Assembly (NCBI RefSeq): GCF_026626335.1
Contig: NZ_JAPNTZ010000020.1
Coordinates: forward strand, 1-64,000
Source: Paractinoplanes pyxinae
GTDB lineage: Bacteria; Actinomycetota; Actinomycetes; Mycobacteriales; Micromonosporaceae
Length of the DNA stretch: 64,000 bases
Direction: 5' to 3'
The notes under the pieces are model-generated. The model saw only the letters and a list, made by a program, of their open reading frames with translations. It did no database searches and was not told the DNA's origin. The translations under genes were made by a program, and so were the position numbers. This document shows positions 24,381 through 32,724 of this stretch, piece by piece (the stretch's first letter is position 1; each line of letters opens with the position of its first letter).

Positions 24381-24410
24381 AGCGTAGGGAAATGGCGGAT
24401 AGGCACGCAA
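24381..24410 (-). promoter_or_regulatory. candidate promoter for the leader peptide/MFS transcript
   Basis: On the minus strand TTGCGT (24405-24410) and TACGCT (24381-24386) are separated by 18 bp. The predicted start would be about 15-20 nt before the leader peptide ATG. Confidence 0.4.
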
Positions 24411-24632
24411 TGGAAGTCACCTGGAAGGGGAATTCGAGCGCTATTAATGAGCGCCGCTTAACGAAAACCTGACCGACCGGCCAGGGTTCCCGCGGCCGAC
24501 CGGCGGCGGGGTGAGCGCGGTTCGGCCGATCCCCACCTCCGCCGGCCGCCGGGGCGAGCACAATGGGTAGCAGTGGCGGTGGGACGGACAAGATTGTGCG
24601 GCGGCTCGGATTTACGCTGGGCCTGACAAGTG

Positions 24633-24860
24633 ATGTCTTCATTCTCGGTGAAAAATGCCGAGGGAACCTATCGTGGTTACGCGGCTCTGTACGGACTGTT
24701 CGAAATCTATATCGTTCCCATTACCCTGGCCGCGGCATTTGTCTTGCGGGCAACACGCTTTCGTCCGATGACGTCGGCCTTGGTGATCGCCACCATCGCC
24801 GGGGCAATTATTGTTGCGGTCACCGCACTTGTCGTGGGCTACGGCAGCACCTGGGAATAG
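24633..24860 (+). CDS. small two-helix membrane protein, unknown
   Basis: A 75-residue protein with two hydrophobic helices: about 18-38 (LFEIYIVPITLAAAFVL) and 48-68 (ALVIATIAGAIIVAVTALVV). GTG 24630 or ATG 24633 can start it; the ribosome site is weak. DNA before it is less GC-rich than neighbouring genes. It is flanked by the MFS leader on one side and an IclR gene on the other, both on the minus strand, so it stands alone. No family is recognised. Confidence 0.55.
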   Translation: MSSFSVKNAEGTYRGYAALYGLFEIYIVPITLAAAFVLRATRFRPMTSALVIATIAGAIIVAVTALVVGYGSTWE

Positions 24861-24866
24861 GTGCCA

Positions 24867-25649
24867 TCAGGCCCGGGCGGCGTGGTGGGTGTTCAGGCGC
24901 AGGTCGGCGTCGATGGCGGCGGTGGCGGCCAGCAGCGGGGGCAGGAAGCGGCGGCGCATCGCCTCCACACTGGCCCGGGCCGCGTGCACCGAGATGTTGA
25001 CGGCGCCGGCCACCGCGCCGGAACGGTCGTGGATCGGGGCGGCTATCGCTCGCAGGCCCTCTTCCAATTCCTGGTCGACTATGGCGTAGCCCTGCGCCGA
25101 CACGCGGGCCAGCGCGCCTTCCAGTGCGGCGGGGGTGGTGAGCGTCTTGGCGGTCAGGCGGTCGAGCGAGGCGCGGGCCAGATAGGCGTCCAGGTCGGCC
25201 GGCGGGAGTGCGGCCAGCAGGACCCGGCCCATCGAGGTCGCGTACGCGGGAAATCGGGTGCCGAGGTTGATCGACACGGCCATGATCCGGCTGGTGGGTA
25301 CGCGGGCCACGTACACGATGTCGTCGCCGTCCAGGATGGACAGCGAGGACGACTCGTGGACCTGCGCGACCAGGCGTTCCAGGTGGGGAGCGGCCAGCTC
25401 GGGCAGGGAGAGGCTGGAGAGGAAGGCGTAACCGAGCTCGAGGACCCGGGGGGTCAGGCTGAACAGGCGGCCGTCGGTGCGGACGTAACCCAGATCGGCC
25501 AGGGTCAGCAGGAAGCGGCGGGCGGCGGCCCGGGTCAGGTCGCAGATCTTGGCGACCTCGCTGAGCGTCAGTTCGGGGTGCTGGGCGTCGAAGGCGCGGA
25601 TGACCGCGAGGCCGCGCTCCAGCGACTGAACGTGGTGCGGCTCTCTCAT
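24867..25649 (-). CDS. IclR-family regulator divergent from an ABC importer
   Basis: A 260-residue IclR protein. The winged HTH is at about 10-65 (QSLERGLAVIRAFD, LTLSEVAKICDLTRAAARRFLLTL), followed by the effector domain (YVARVPTSRIMAVSINLGTRFPA split over several strands, TSMGRVLLA, INISVHAARA-type end). The PcaU/PcaR/Pca-type subgroup is characterised by LTRAAARRFL and by the VDQELEEGLRAIAAPI segment, so an aromatic ligand is plausible. It is transcribed divergently from the ABC operon with 109 bp between. ATG 25649 is preferred; an extra 16 codons upstream carry no family similarity. Confidence 0.85.
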   Translation of the reverse strand: MREPHHVQSLERGLAVIRAFDAQHPELTLSEVAKICDLTRAAARRFLLTLADLGYVRTDGRLFSLTPRVLELGYAFLSSLSLPELAAPHLERLVAQVHESSSLSILDGDDIVYVARVPTSRIMAVSINLGTRFPAYATSMGRVLLAALPPADLDAYLARASLDRLTAKTLTTPAALEGALARVSAQGYAIVDQELEEGLRAIAAPIHDRSGAVAGAVNISVHAARASVEAMRRRFLPPLLAATAAIDADLRLNTHHAARA

Positions 25650-25758
25650 CTCGATCCAACATAGATCGACGAAGATCGTTGACGTGACACGGGCCACATC
25701 CTAGCGTTCACATCGAGAACTTTCGTTCGCAATGCGCACAGCTTACCGGAGGAAACGA

Positions 25759-26736
25759 ATGCGACGGGTCTTCACGGGGATAGCGACAGGGGTAGCGCTG
25801 GCCGCGCTGATCGGCTCGGCCGCCGCCTGCGGTTCGTCCGGCGGATCGGGCGGCGACACCGACGCCGACGGCGTCGACCAGGTGAAGGTCGGGGTCATCC
25901 CGATCGTCGACGTGGCGCCGATCTACCTGGGACAGCAGAAGGGGTTCTTCAAGAACCGCAACATCGAGCTGACCATGGAGAGCGGACAGGGCGGCGCGGC
26001 TATCGTGCCCGGTGTCGTCAGCGGGCAGTTCCAGTTCGGGTTCAGCAACTTCACCTCGCTGCTGCTGGCGCAGACCAAGAACGTGCCGATCAAGACCGTC
26101 GCCAACGGCGTCGCGTCGACCGGTGAGCAGGGCAAGGACTTCGGCGCCGTCATGGTCAAGAAGGACAGCCCGATCAAGACCGCGGCCGACCTGGCCGGCA
26201 AGAAGGTCTCCGTGAACACCTTGAAGAACATCGGCGACACGACCGTACGGGAATCGGTGCGCAAAGCCGGCGGCGATCCGAAGAACATCAACTTCGTCGA
26301 GGTGCCGTTCGCGAACGCGCCGGCCGCCCTCGAGGAGGGTCAGGTCGACGCCGTGTGGGTGGTGGAGCCGTCGCTCACGCAGGTCAAGGCGGCCGGCGGG
26401 CGGATGGTGGCGTCCAACTACGTCGACGCGGCGCCCAACCTCAGCGTGGCCGCGTACTTCACCTCGGCCAAGCTGGCCGGCGAGGACGCCGACCTGGTCA
26501 ACCGGTTCACCGAGGCGATCAACGAGTCGCTGACGTACGCGGACGGGCACCCGGACGAGGTGCGCGCGGTCCTCGGCAGCTACACGAAGATCGACGAGAA
26601 GACGCGGGCCGACCTGACGCTGCCCAAGTGGCCGGTCGAGATCAACAAGGAGTCGGTGGACACGCTGGCCAAGCTGGGCGCGCAGGACGGCATCTTCGAC
26701 GGTGCCACCCCGGACGTGGCGAAGCTGCTGCCGTGA
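25759..26736 (+). CDS. NitT/TauT-type ABC transporter substrate-binding lipoprotein
   Basis: A 325-residue lipoprotein with signal peptide and lipobox SAAAC (Cys24), then a Gly/Ser/Asp linker. The type 2 periplasmic-binding fold shows IPIVDVAPIYLGQQKGFFKNRNIE, GAAIVPGVVSGQFQFGFSN and LAGKKVSVNTLKNIGDTTV segments, typical of the SsuA/TauA/NMT1 family that binds sulfonates, nitrate, pyrimidine precursors or aromatics. GGAGG at 25748-25752 fixes the ATG at 25759. It is the first gene of a four-gene importer operon. The IclR neighbour and lack of sulfonate enzymes make an aromatic or heterocyclic substrate plausible but unproven. Confidence 0.85.
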   Translation: MRRVFTGIATGVALAALIGSAAACGSSGGSGGDTDADGVDQVKVGVIPIVDVAPIYLGQQKGFFKNRNIELTMESGQGGAAIVPGVVSGQFQFGFSNFTSLLLAQTKNVPIKTVANGVASTGEQGKDFGAVMVKKDSPIKTAADLAGKKVSVNTLKNIGDTTVRESVRKAGGDPKNINFVEVPFANAPAALEEGQVDAVWVVEPSLTQVKAAGGRMVASNYVDAAPNLSVAAYFTSAKLAGEDADLVNRFTEAINESLTYADGHPDEVRAVLGSYTKIDEKTRADLTLPKWPVEINKESVDTLAKLGAQDGIFDGATPDVAKLLP

Positions 26737-27488
26737 GAGGCCTGACCGGGCTGGCCGGTCTGCTCGTCCTGGTCGAGTTGCTGCCGCGGCTCGGCCTGGT
26801 GAACGACGCGTACCTGCCGCCCACCAGCCGGATCGCGGCCGCGCTGGGCGACGAGCTGGTGACCGCCGAGTTCTGGCAGGCGGTCGGCGACACGTTGATG
26901 GGATGGGCCATCGGGCTGGTGATCGCGGTGGCGGCCGGGGTCGTGGTGGGCATCGCGGTCGGCGCGGTGCCGGTGCTGCGGGCGGCCACCGCGTCCACGA
27001 TCGAGTTCCTGCGGCCCATCCCGTCGGTCGCGCTGATCCCGCTGGCGGTGCTGCTCTACGGCACCGACCTCGGGTCGACGCTGCTGCTCGTGGTGTACGC
27101 GGCGTTCTGGCAGGTGCTGGTGCAGGTGCTGTACGGCGTGGCCGACGTCGACCCGATCGCCGACGAGACCGCGCGCAGCTTCCGGTTCGGGACGTGGGCT
27201 CGGGTGCGGCACGTCTTGTGGCCGACCGCGCTGCCGTACGTCTTCACCGGCGTACGGCTGGCCGCGTCCGTCGCCCTGGTCCTGGCCGTCACGGCGGAAC
27301 TGGTCATCGGCGCGCCCGGTCTCGGCAAGTCGATCGCCGTGGCGCAGACGTCGGGGGCGGTTCCTTTGATGTACGCATTGATCGCGGTCACCGGCTTACT
27401 CGGTGTCGCCATCAATCTGGCCGCCCGAGCCTTTGAGCGCCGCACCCTCGCGTGGCATCAGTCCGTACGCGGGGAGGTGCCCGCATGA
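26733..27488 (+). CDS. ABC transporter permease (NitT/TauT type), first
   Basis: A 251-residue permease with about six helices. The EAA loop reads DVDPIADETARSFRFGTWARVRHVLWPTALP in segments (about residues 142-172), the coupling helix that meets the ATPase. The GTG start overlaps the binding-protein stop as GTGA, and its own end overlaps the second permease as ATGA. Two different permeases in one operon suggest a heterodimeric membrane domain rather than the homodimer common in this class. Confidence 0.87.
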   Translation: MRGLTGLAGLLVLVELLPRLGLVNDAYLPPTSRIAAALGDELVTAEFWQAVGDTLMGWAIGLVIAVAAGVVVGIAVGAVPVLRAATASTIEFLRPIPSVALIPLAVLLYGTDLGSTLLLVVYAAFWQVLVQVLYGVADVDPIADETARSFRFGTWARVRHVLWPTALPYVFTGVRLAASVALVLAVTAELVIGAPGLGKSIAVAQTSGAVPLMYALIAVTGLLGVAINLAARAFERRTLAWHQSVRGEVPA

Positions 27489-28249
27489 AACGGGTGGCGT
27501 ACGTCCTCGGGCTGCCGGTCGTGTTGTTCGCGGCCTGGTATCTGCTCAGCGCCGGCAGCGAGAGCTTCTACGCTCCCCCGCTGTCCACCATCCTGGAGTC
27601 GTTCGGCAAGACGTGGACGCTCGACCGGCTCGGCACCGACGTGGTCCCGAGCCTGCTGCGGCTGGTCGCCGGCTACGCGCTGGCGGCGGTCATCGGCGTG
27701 GCCGTGGGCGTCACCATCGGGCTGAACCGGCGGGTGCGGGCCACGGTCGAACCCGTGCTCGAGTTCTTCCGCGCGATCCCGCCGCCCGTCCTGGTCCCGG
27801 TGATCATGCTGTTCGCGGGCATCGGGAACGGGATGAAGATCATCGTCATCGTGTTCGGCTGCGTGTGGCCGGTGCTGCTCAACACGGTGGAGGGTGTCCG
27901 GGCGGTTGACAGCGTTCAGATCGACACCGCCAAGGCGTACGGGATAAGCGGCCCGGCCCGCCTGGGGCGAGTAATTCTGCCCGCCGCGTCGCCGCAGATC
28001 GCCGCCGGTCTGCGGCAGGCCCTGTCGATCGCGATCATCCTCATGGTGATCAGCGAGATGTTCGCGGCCAGCAACGGGCTCGGCTTCACCATCGTCCAGT
28101 TCCAGCGCAGCTTCGCCATCCCCGAGATGTGGAGCGGGATCATCCTGCTCGGCCTGCTCGGATTCGGCCTGTCGCTGCTGTTCCGGCTCGCCGAGGGGCG
28201 GGCGCTCCGCTGGTACCACGGTCTGCGCGACGCGCAGCGCAGGTCATGA
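27485..28249 (+). CDS. ABC transporter permease (NitT/TauT type), second
   Basis: A 254-residue permease with about six helices and the EAA loop AVDSVQIDTAKAYGISGPARLGRVILPAASP (about 138-168, in segments). AIPPPVLVPVIMLF in the centre is typical of SsuC/TauC. It differs from the first permease in its N-terminus and loops and is not a recent duplicate. The ATG overlaps the previous stop. It ends 10 bp before the ATPase gene. Confidence 0.87.
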   Translation: MKRVAYVLGLPVVLFAAWYLLSAGSESFYAPPLSTILESFGKTWTLDRLGTDVVPSLLRLVAGYALAAVIGVAVGVTIGLNRRVRATVEPVLEFFRAIPPPVLVPVIMLFAGIGNGMKIIVIVFGCVWPVLLNTVEGVRAVDSVQIDTAKAYGISGPARLGRVILPAASPQIAAGLRQALSIAIILMVISEMFAASNGLGFTIVQFQRSFAIPEMWSGIILLGLLGFGLSLLFRLAEGRALRWYHGLRDAQRRS

Positions 28250-28259
28250 GAGGGCCGTC

Positions 28260-29057
28260 ATGCTCGAGGTTTCTTCGCTGAAAAAGGTGTACCGCTCGGG
28301 GGCGCGGGAGGTCGAGGCGCTGCGCGACCTGACGTTCACCGTCGACAGCGGCGAGCTGGTCTGCCTGGTCGGGCCGTCCGGCTGCGGCAAGACCACGCTG
28401 CTGCGCTGCATCGCCGGCCTGCTCGAGCCGACCGGCGGGCAGGTCCGCCTGGACGGGCGCGAGGTCAGCGGTCCGCCGCCGGGTCTGGCGATGGTTTTCC
28501 AAGAGTACGGGCGGAGTTTGTTCCCGTGGATGTCGGTGCGCGACAACGTGGAGCTCCCGCTGAAACAGAAGAAGATCACTCGAGACAGGCGGAAAACCCT
28601 CGTCGAGCAGGCCCTGGACGCGGTCGGGCTCGCGGGCACCGAGTCGGCCTACCCGTGGCAGCTGTCCGGCGGCATGCAACAGCGCGTGGCGATCGCGCGC
28701 GCCGTCGCCTACGAGCCGTCGACGTTGCTGATGGACGAGCCGTTCGCGGCGGTCGACGCGCAGACCCGGGCCGACCTCGAGGATCTGGTGCGGGCGCTGT
28801 GGCAGCGGCTCGAGGTGACCGTCCTGTTCATCACGCACGACATCGACGAGGCGGTCTATCTGGGGCAACGCGTGGTGATGCTGTCGTCGTCACCGACCGT
28901 GGTGCAGGACGAGATCACCGTCGACCTGCCGTCCACCCGCGACCAGTTGCACACTCGTGCCGACCCGCGATTCACGGAATTGCGGACCCATGTGTACGAA
29001 CAGATCCAGGCCGCCAAACGCGGGCTTCAACTGGGTGGCGCGGGCGCGTCATCCTGA
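28260..29057 (+). CDS. ABC transporter ATPase (NitT/TauT type)
   Basis: A 265-residue nucleotide-binding subunit. Walker A GPSGCGKT is at 38-45, Q-loop VFQEYGRSLFPW near 79-90, signature LSGGMQQR at 135-142, Walker B LLMDEP at 156-161 and the switch histidine in ITHD at 191-194. All catalytic residues are present. It completes the importer operon that begins at 25759, and the next gene starts 30 bp later. Confidence 0.92.
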   Translation: MLEVSSLKKVYRSGAREVEALRDLTFTVDSGELVCLVGPSGCGKTTLLRCIAGLLEPTGGQVRLDGREVSGPPPGLAMVFQEYGRSLFPWMSVRDNVELPLKQKKITRDRRKTLVEQALDAVGLAGTESAYPWQLSGGMQQRVAIARAVAYEPSTLLMDEPFAAVDAQTRADLEDLVRALWQRLEVTVLFITHDIDEAVYLGQRVVMLSSSPTVVQDEITVDLPSTRDQLHTRADPRFTELRTHVYEQIQAAKRGLQLGGAGASS

Positions 29058-29087
29058 AGGGGATCGCCTCGACACGGGAGCCGTCAC

Positions 29088-29351
29088 ATGGAGATTTCCG
29101 GTTTCTTCACCGCCATCATCATCGGACTCATCATCGGCGCGCTGGGCCGGCTGGTCCTGCCGGGCCGGCAGAAGATCTCGATCTGGCTGACGTTGCTGAT
29201 CGGCATCGTGGCGGCCATCGTCGGCACGTTCCTGGCCGCGCTGCTCGGTGTGGACGACACCCGCGGCATCGACTGGATCGAACTGATCCTGCAGGTGGCG
29301 CTGGCGGCGGGCGGGGTGGCCCTGGCGACGGGCATGTGGCGGCGGCGATAA
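29088..29351 (+). CDS. GlsB/YeaQ/YmgE-family small membrane protein
   Basis: An 87-residue protein of the transglycosylase-associated (GlsB) family: three hydrophobic helices, with the conserved GxxGRLVLPG-like segment between the first two (GALGRLVLPGRQKISIWLTL). Members are induced by envelope or general stress in other bacteria; the biochemical function is not established. It ends with basic residues RRR. It follows the ABC ATPase by 30 bp, though co-regulation is not expected. Confidence 0.8.
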   Translation: MEISGFFTAIIIGLIIGALGRLVLPGRQKISIWLTLLIGIVAAIVGTFLAALLGVDDTRGIDWIELILQVALAAGGVALATGMWRRR

Positions 29352-29516
29352 CTGCGTCTTTGTTTCCGTTCCTTTGCGGAATGCCGCCGGGGTGACGGGT
29401 CGCTGACGTCCGGTGATTTTTCCGCCGCGCCGATACCACCCTGATGGTGAACACGCTGGGCGATGTGCGATGCTGCGCGCCACATACGCAGCTCTCATCG
29501 TTTCGGAGCCCTTCAT

Positions 29517-30776
29517 ATGGCATCGGTCCTCTTCCTTGTTGCCGGGGTCGTCGTCGGTTTCGCGGCCGGTTGGCTGCTGCGCGCGCAGCGGTCCCCCAAG
29601 CCGGCCGCCGACGTGACGCCCGCCCCTAGCGCCGCCCCCACCAGCGCGCCGGCGACGGCCGCCCAAGCCACCCCAGCCGAGGACGAGCCGAAGGCCATCG
29701 AAGCCGACACTCCCCTCCCCGAAACCGCGGACACCGGCGACACTAAGGCGCTCACCGCGGACGCCGAGCCGATCAAGGCGGCCGATCCCGCCGTCGACAG
29801 CAAGCCGCTCGCGGACGCTGACGCCGACAGCGAGCTGGTGGATGCGAATGCGGCCGCCGACAGCAAGCTCGCCGTCGACACCGAGCCGGTCGCCGCGACG
29901 CCCGAGCCGATCGCCGCGTCCGAGCCCGCCGACACGCCGGCCCCCGCCGCGAAGCCGGAGACGGTGGCAGCGAACGAGCCGATCCCAACGACCAAGACCG
30001 AGCCGGTGAGCGCGGCCGTCCCGGTCGCCGCGGTTGAGCCGGTCGCTGAGGCTGTGGACTCGGAGGCCGTGACCGAGCCCATCGTCCGGCAGCGTCCGGC
30101 CGCCAAGCGCCGGCCCGCCGCCAAGCCCGAGCCCACTGTGGAGCCCGAGCCGATCGCCGTCGCGAAGCCGGAGCCCGTCGCGGTGGCGGTCGCCGCCGAG
30201 CCGGTTGCCGTCGTCGAGCCGCCCGCCGTTCCGGAGCCCGCCGCCAAGCCGGCCCCGAAGCCGCGTGCGGCCCGGACCCGTACGCCGGCCAAGCCCAAGC
30301 CGATCGCCGAACCCGCCGCCGTCCCCGCGACGCCCGTCAGCGAGCCGGCATCGGCCGCGGCGCCCATCGCCGAGCCCGTCGCCGCGGCGCCGGTCGTGGC
30401 CGAGCCTGCTCCGGTCTTCGCCGAGCCCGTCGTCTCGGCAGCAGTCGTGGCCGAGCCCGCGCCGGTCTTCTCCGAAGCCGCGGCCGACACCGCAGCCGCC
30501 GTTCCCGGCATCGCGGAGGCCGACGAGGTCGCCGCCGTCCCCGCCCCGGTGGCGGTGGCCGCCGTGACCGAGCCCGACGACCTGACGAAGATCGCCGGCA
30601 TCGGCCCCAAGATGGCGATGGCCCTGGCCGCCGGCGGCATCACCACGTTCCGTCAACTGGCCGAGACCGACGTCCCGACCCTGCGCACGGCGGTGACCTC
30701 GGCCGGCCTCCGCCTGGCCCCCACCCTGCCGACGTGGCCCGAGCGCGCCAAGCAGCTGGTCGACACCACCAGCTGA
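29517..30776 (+). CDS. membrane-anchored Ala/Pro/Glu-rich protein with C-terminal HhH domain
   Basis: A 419-residue protein in three parts: one N-terminal helix (3-21), a long low-complexity stretch (about 25-345) dominated by AEPVAA/EPIA-type motifs, and a helix-hairpin-helix domain (about 352-415) with LTKIAGIGPKMAMALAAGGI and a W(P/A)ERAK end. The HhH module resembles the DNA-binding or ring-like domain appended to some actinobacterial NuoE and L21 proteins. GGAG precedes the ATG by 8 bp. Whether it binds DNA at the membrane is unknown. A perfect terminator follows. Confidence 0.7.
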   Translation: MASVLFLVAGVVVGFAAGWLLRAQRSPKPAADVTPAPSAAPTSAPATAAQATPAEDEPKAIEADTPLPETADTGDTKALTADAEPIKAADPAVDSKPLADADADSELVDANAAADSKLAVDTEPVAATPEPIAASEPADTPAPAAKPETVAANEPIPTTKTEPVSAAVPVAAVEPVAEAVDSEAVTEPIVRQRPAAKRRPAAKPEPTVEPEPIAVAKPEPVAVAVAAEPVAVVEPPAVPEPAAKPAPKPRAARTRTPAKPKPIAEPAAVPATPVSEPASAAAPIAEPVAAAPVVAEPAPVFAEPVVSAAVVAEPAPVFSEAAADTAAAVPGIAEADEVAAVPAPVAVAAVTEPDDLTKIAGIGPKMAMALAAGGITTFRQLAETDVPTLRTAVTSAGLRLAPTLPTWPERAKQLVDTTS

Positions 30777-30789
30777 GCCCCTCTCACCC

Positions 30790-30821
30790 GATGCCCGGCG
30801 GACCCGCGTCCGCCGGGCATC
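30790..30821. terminator. bidirectional terminator
   Basis: A 13-bp perfect stem (GATGCCCGGCGGA / TCCGCCGGGCATC) with a 6-nt loop CCCGCG lies between the convergent HhH gene and oxidoreductase gene. Confidence 0.8.
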
Positions 30822-30827
30822 GTCGTC

Positions 30828-31631
30828 TCACCTCTTCCAGGTCCCGGCGCCGGCCAGCTCGAGGAAGATGGCGACGTGAGCCGGCGGCAGCCCGTCGAGG
30901 GTGCCGCCGACGGGCGACGGACGCACGGCCTGGTCGATGAGTTCCTGCGCCCTTTCACGCGAGACGGGCTCGCCCACGTTCTGCAGGTAGAACTTCTTCG
31001 ACTCGTCCTCGGTCAGCCCGTCCGGGATGGCCGGCGCGTAGGGCCAGAAGTAGATCGGCGTGTTCGGTTCGATCCGCCAGCTGCCGGCCAGCGACCCGGC
31101 GTCGACCACGTCGTAGCCGACCTCTTCCATGAACCGCGTGACGAGTTGCTTGGCGGCAGCGTCGTCACCGGCGATCGGCAGCGTCGTCCGGCCGGGGTCG
31201 CCCTTCGGCCGCGCGTCGAACGACAGGTGATGCCAGTCGAGGTTGTGGAACGCCTTGATGACGATCGAGTCCCGCAGGTGCCGCTGAACCAGCTCGCTCG
31301 AGGTGAGCTCGGCGTTGTCGAGGTCGGCCCGGCGGAAATCGTCGGCCGGGTAGTAGTTCGTCATGTCGATGACCACCTTTCCGGCGAGCTTGCCGGCCGG
31401 CAGGGCCTCGAACTTGGCCAGCGGGAGCGGGATCGCGACGAGATCACCGGCCGCGATCGCCTCGTCGACCGTTCCGGCCCGGGCGAGCGGGCCGAGTTCG
31501 GCGACCAGATCCGAGATCGTCTCGGGGCCGCGGGAGTTGCTGAGCACGACGTGATGGCCCGCCGCGACGGCCAGGCGGGCCAGCCCGCTGCCGGACAGAC
31601 CAGAGCCGATGATGCCGATTGTCTGATTCAT
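30828..31631 (-). CDS. NAD(P)-binding F420-type oxidoreductase family protein
   Basis: A 267-residue protein with an N-terminal Rossmann fold: GIIGSGLSGSG (7-15), then a VLSNSRGPE loop suited to NADPH. Residues about 60-130 follow the coenzyme F420:NADP oxidoreductase/ProC-like pattern (LAGKVVIDMTNYY). The C-terminal part is longer than in Fno and helical. It is divergent from an MmyB-type regulator, an arrangement frequently seen in actinomycetes in which the regulator controls the neighbouring dehydrogenase. Substrate unknown. Confidence 0.75.
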   Translation of the reverse strand: MNQTIGIIGSGLSGSGLARLAVAAGHHVVLSNSRGPETISDLVAELGPLARAGTVDEAIAAGDLVAIPLPLAKFEALPAGKLAGKVVIDMTNYYPADDFRRADLDNAELTSSELVQRHLRDSIVIKAFHNLDWHHLSFDARPKGDPGRTTLPIAGDDAAAKQLVTRFMEEVGYDVVDAGSLAGSWRIEPNTPIYFWPYAPAIPDGLTEDESKKFYLQNVGEPVSRERAQELIDQAVRPSPVGGTLDGLPPAHVAIFLELAGAGTWKR

Positions 31632-31773
31632 AGCTGTTTCTTCCCTTGCCGAAAAGCTGCGGTGGATCCGCTGGAGTCGATGCTTGGCCGGCCGGGAAAC
31701 AGGTGCCAGGGGCCGCTCAGCCTATGAGTTGCGGTACCAGTCAGCCGCCTGCGCACCGGCGCATACTCGGATC

Positions 31774-32724
31774 ATGAGCACCCGCACCGAACTGGGCAGC
31801 GCCCTCCGCGCGTGGCGTGAGCGCATCAGCCCGGCCGACGTCGGCCTGCCGCTCGGCACCACCCGCCGCCGCGTTCCCGGCCTGCGGCGCGAGGAGCTGG
31901 CGTTGATGGTCGGCATCTCGTTCGACTACCTGGTGCAGCTCGAGCAGGGCCGGGCCGCCAACCCCTCGGCGCAGGTGCTGGGCGCGCTGGCCCGGGTGCT
32001 GCGCCTCAACCCGGTCGACCGGGAGCTGCTGTTCCGCCTGGCCGGTTCGGTCGTCCCGCCGTCCGGCTCGGTGCCGCGCGAGGTGCCGCGGGGTGTGCAG
32101 CGCATGATCGACCGGATGAGCGACACCCCGCTGGCCGTCTTCACGGCGTCGTGGGACGCGGTGCAGTGGAACCCGCTGTGGGGCGAGTTGTTCGGCGACG
32201 CGGCCGCGGTCGACGCCCGCATGCACAACCTGATCTGGGGCCACTTCGCCGGAGCGGTCCCGGCCGGCGCCTCCCGGGTCGAACGGGACGCCGCGCACAC
32301 CGACGCCTTCGAGCGCATGATGGTGTCCGACCTGCGGCGCGCGGCCGGCCGATACCCCGACGACCGCGCCGTCACCGAGCTGATCAGCGGTCTGCGCGAG
32401 GCCAACCCGCGCTTCGCCGAGCTGTGGACGCGTTACGAGACAGTGCCGCTCGGCCGTTCCCGCAAGACGGTCGTGCACGCGGAGGTCGGCCCGATCACGC
32501 TCGACTGCGACATCCTCGCCATCGAGCACGCCGACCTGCACATCGTCCTCAACTGGGCCGACCCCGGCACCCCGGACGCGGCCAAGCTCGACCAGCTGCG
32601 GGAAAGGGTCGCCGCAGGCACGAGCGACGCCGACCAGCTCGACGGGCTGCGGGTAAGCGTCGCCGCGGGTGGGTCAGAGGCCGGCGACCGACTGCTCGAC
32701 CCGGGCGCGCAGCTCTTCCGGTAG
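31774..32724 (+). CDS. XRE-family regulator with MmyB-like ligand domain
   Basis: A 316-residue regulator. The N-terminal helix-turn-helix (about 5-70) includes RVPGLRREELALMVGISFDYLVQLEQGR. The rest is the MmyB-like PAS-type domain that binds a fatty-acid-like ligand in known structures (LAVFTASWDAVQWNPLW near 113-130, then WTRYETVPLGRSRKTVVH). ATG 31774 is used; a longer frame to 31684 lacks similarity. It is 142 bp from the divergent oxidoreductase. The last 51 bp overlap the opposing PstS-like gene; the C-terminal extension past the usual MmyB end is repetitive (RVAAGTSDADQLDGLRVSVAAGGS). Confidence 0.87.
   Translation: MSTRTELGSALRAWRERISPADVGLPLGTTRRRVPGLRREELALMVGISFDYLVQLEQGRAANPSAQVLGALARVLRLNPVDRELLFRLAGSVVPPSGSVPREVPRGVQRMIDRMSDTPLAVFTASWDAVQWNPLWGELFGDAAAVDARMHNLIWGHFAGAVPAGASRVERDAAHTDAFERMMVSDLRRAAGRYPDDRAVTELISGLREANPRFAELWTRYETVPLGRSRKTVVHAEVGPITLDCDILAIEHADLHIVLNWADPGTPDAAKLDQLRERVAAGTSDADQLDGLRVSVAAGGSEAGDRLLDPGAQLFR

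Noticed and set aside
31684..31773. N-terminal extension of the MmyB-type regulator
   Set aside because: No similarity to the HTH family and no ribosome site; ATG 31774 starts the recognised domain.
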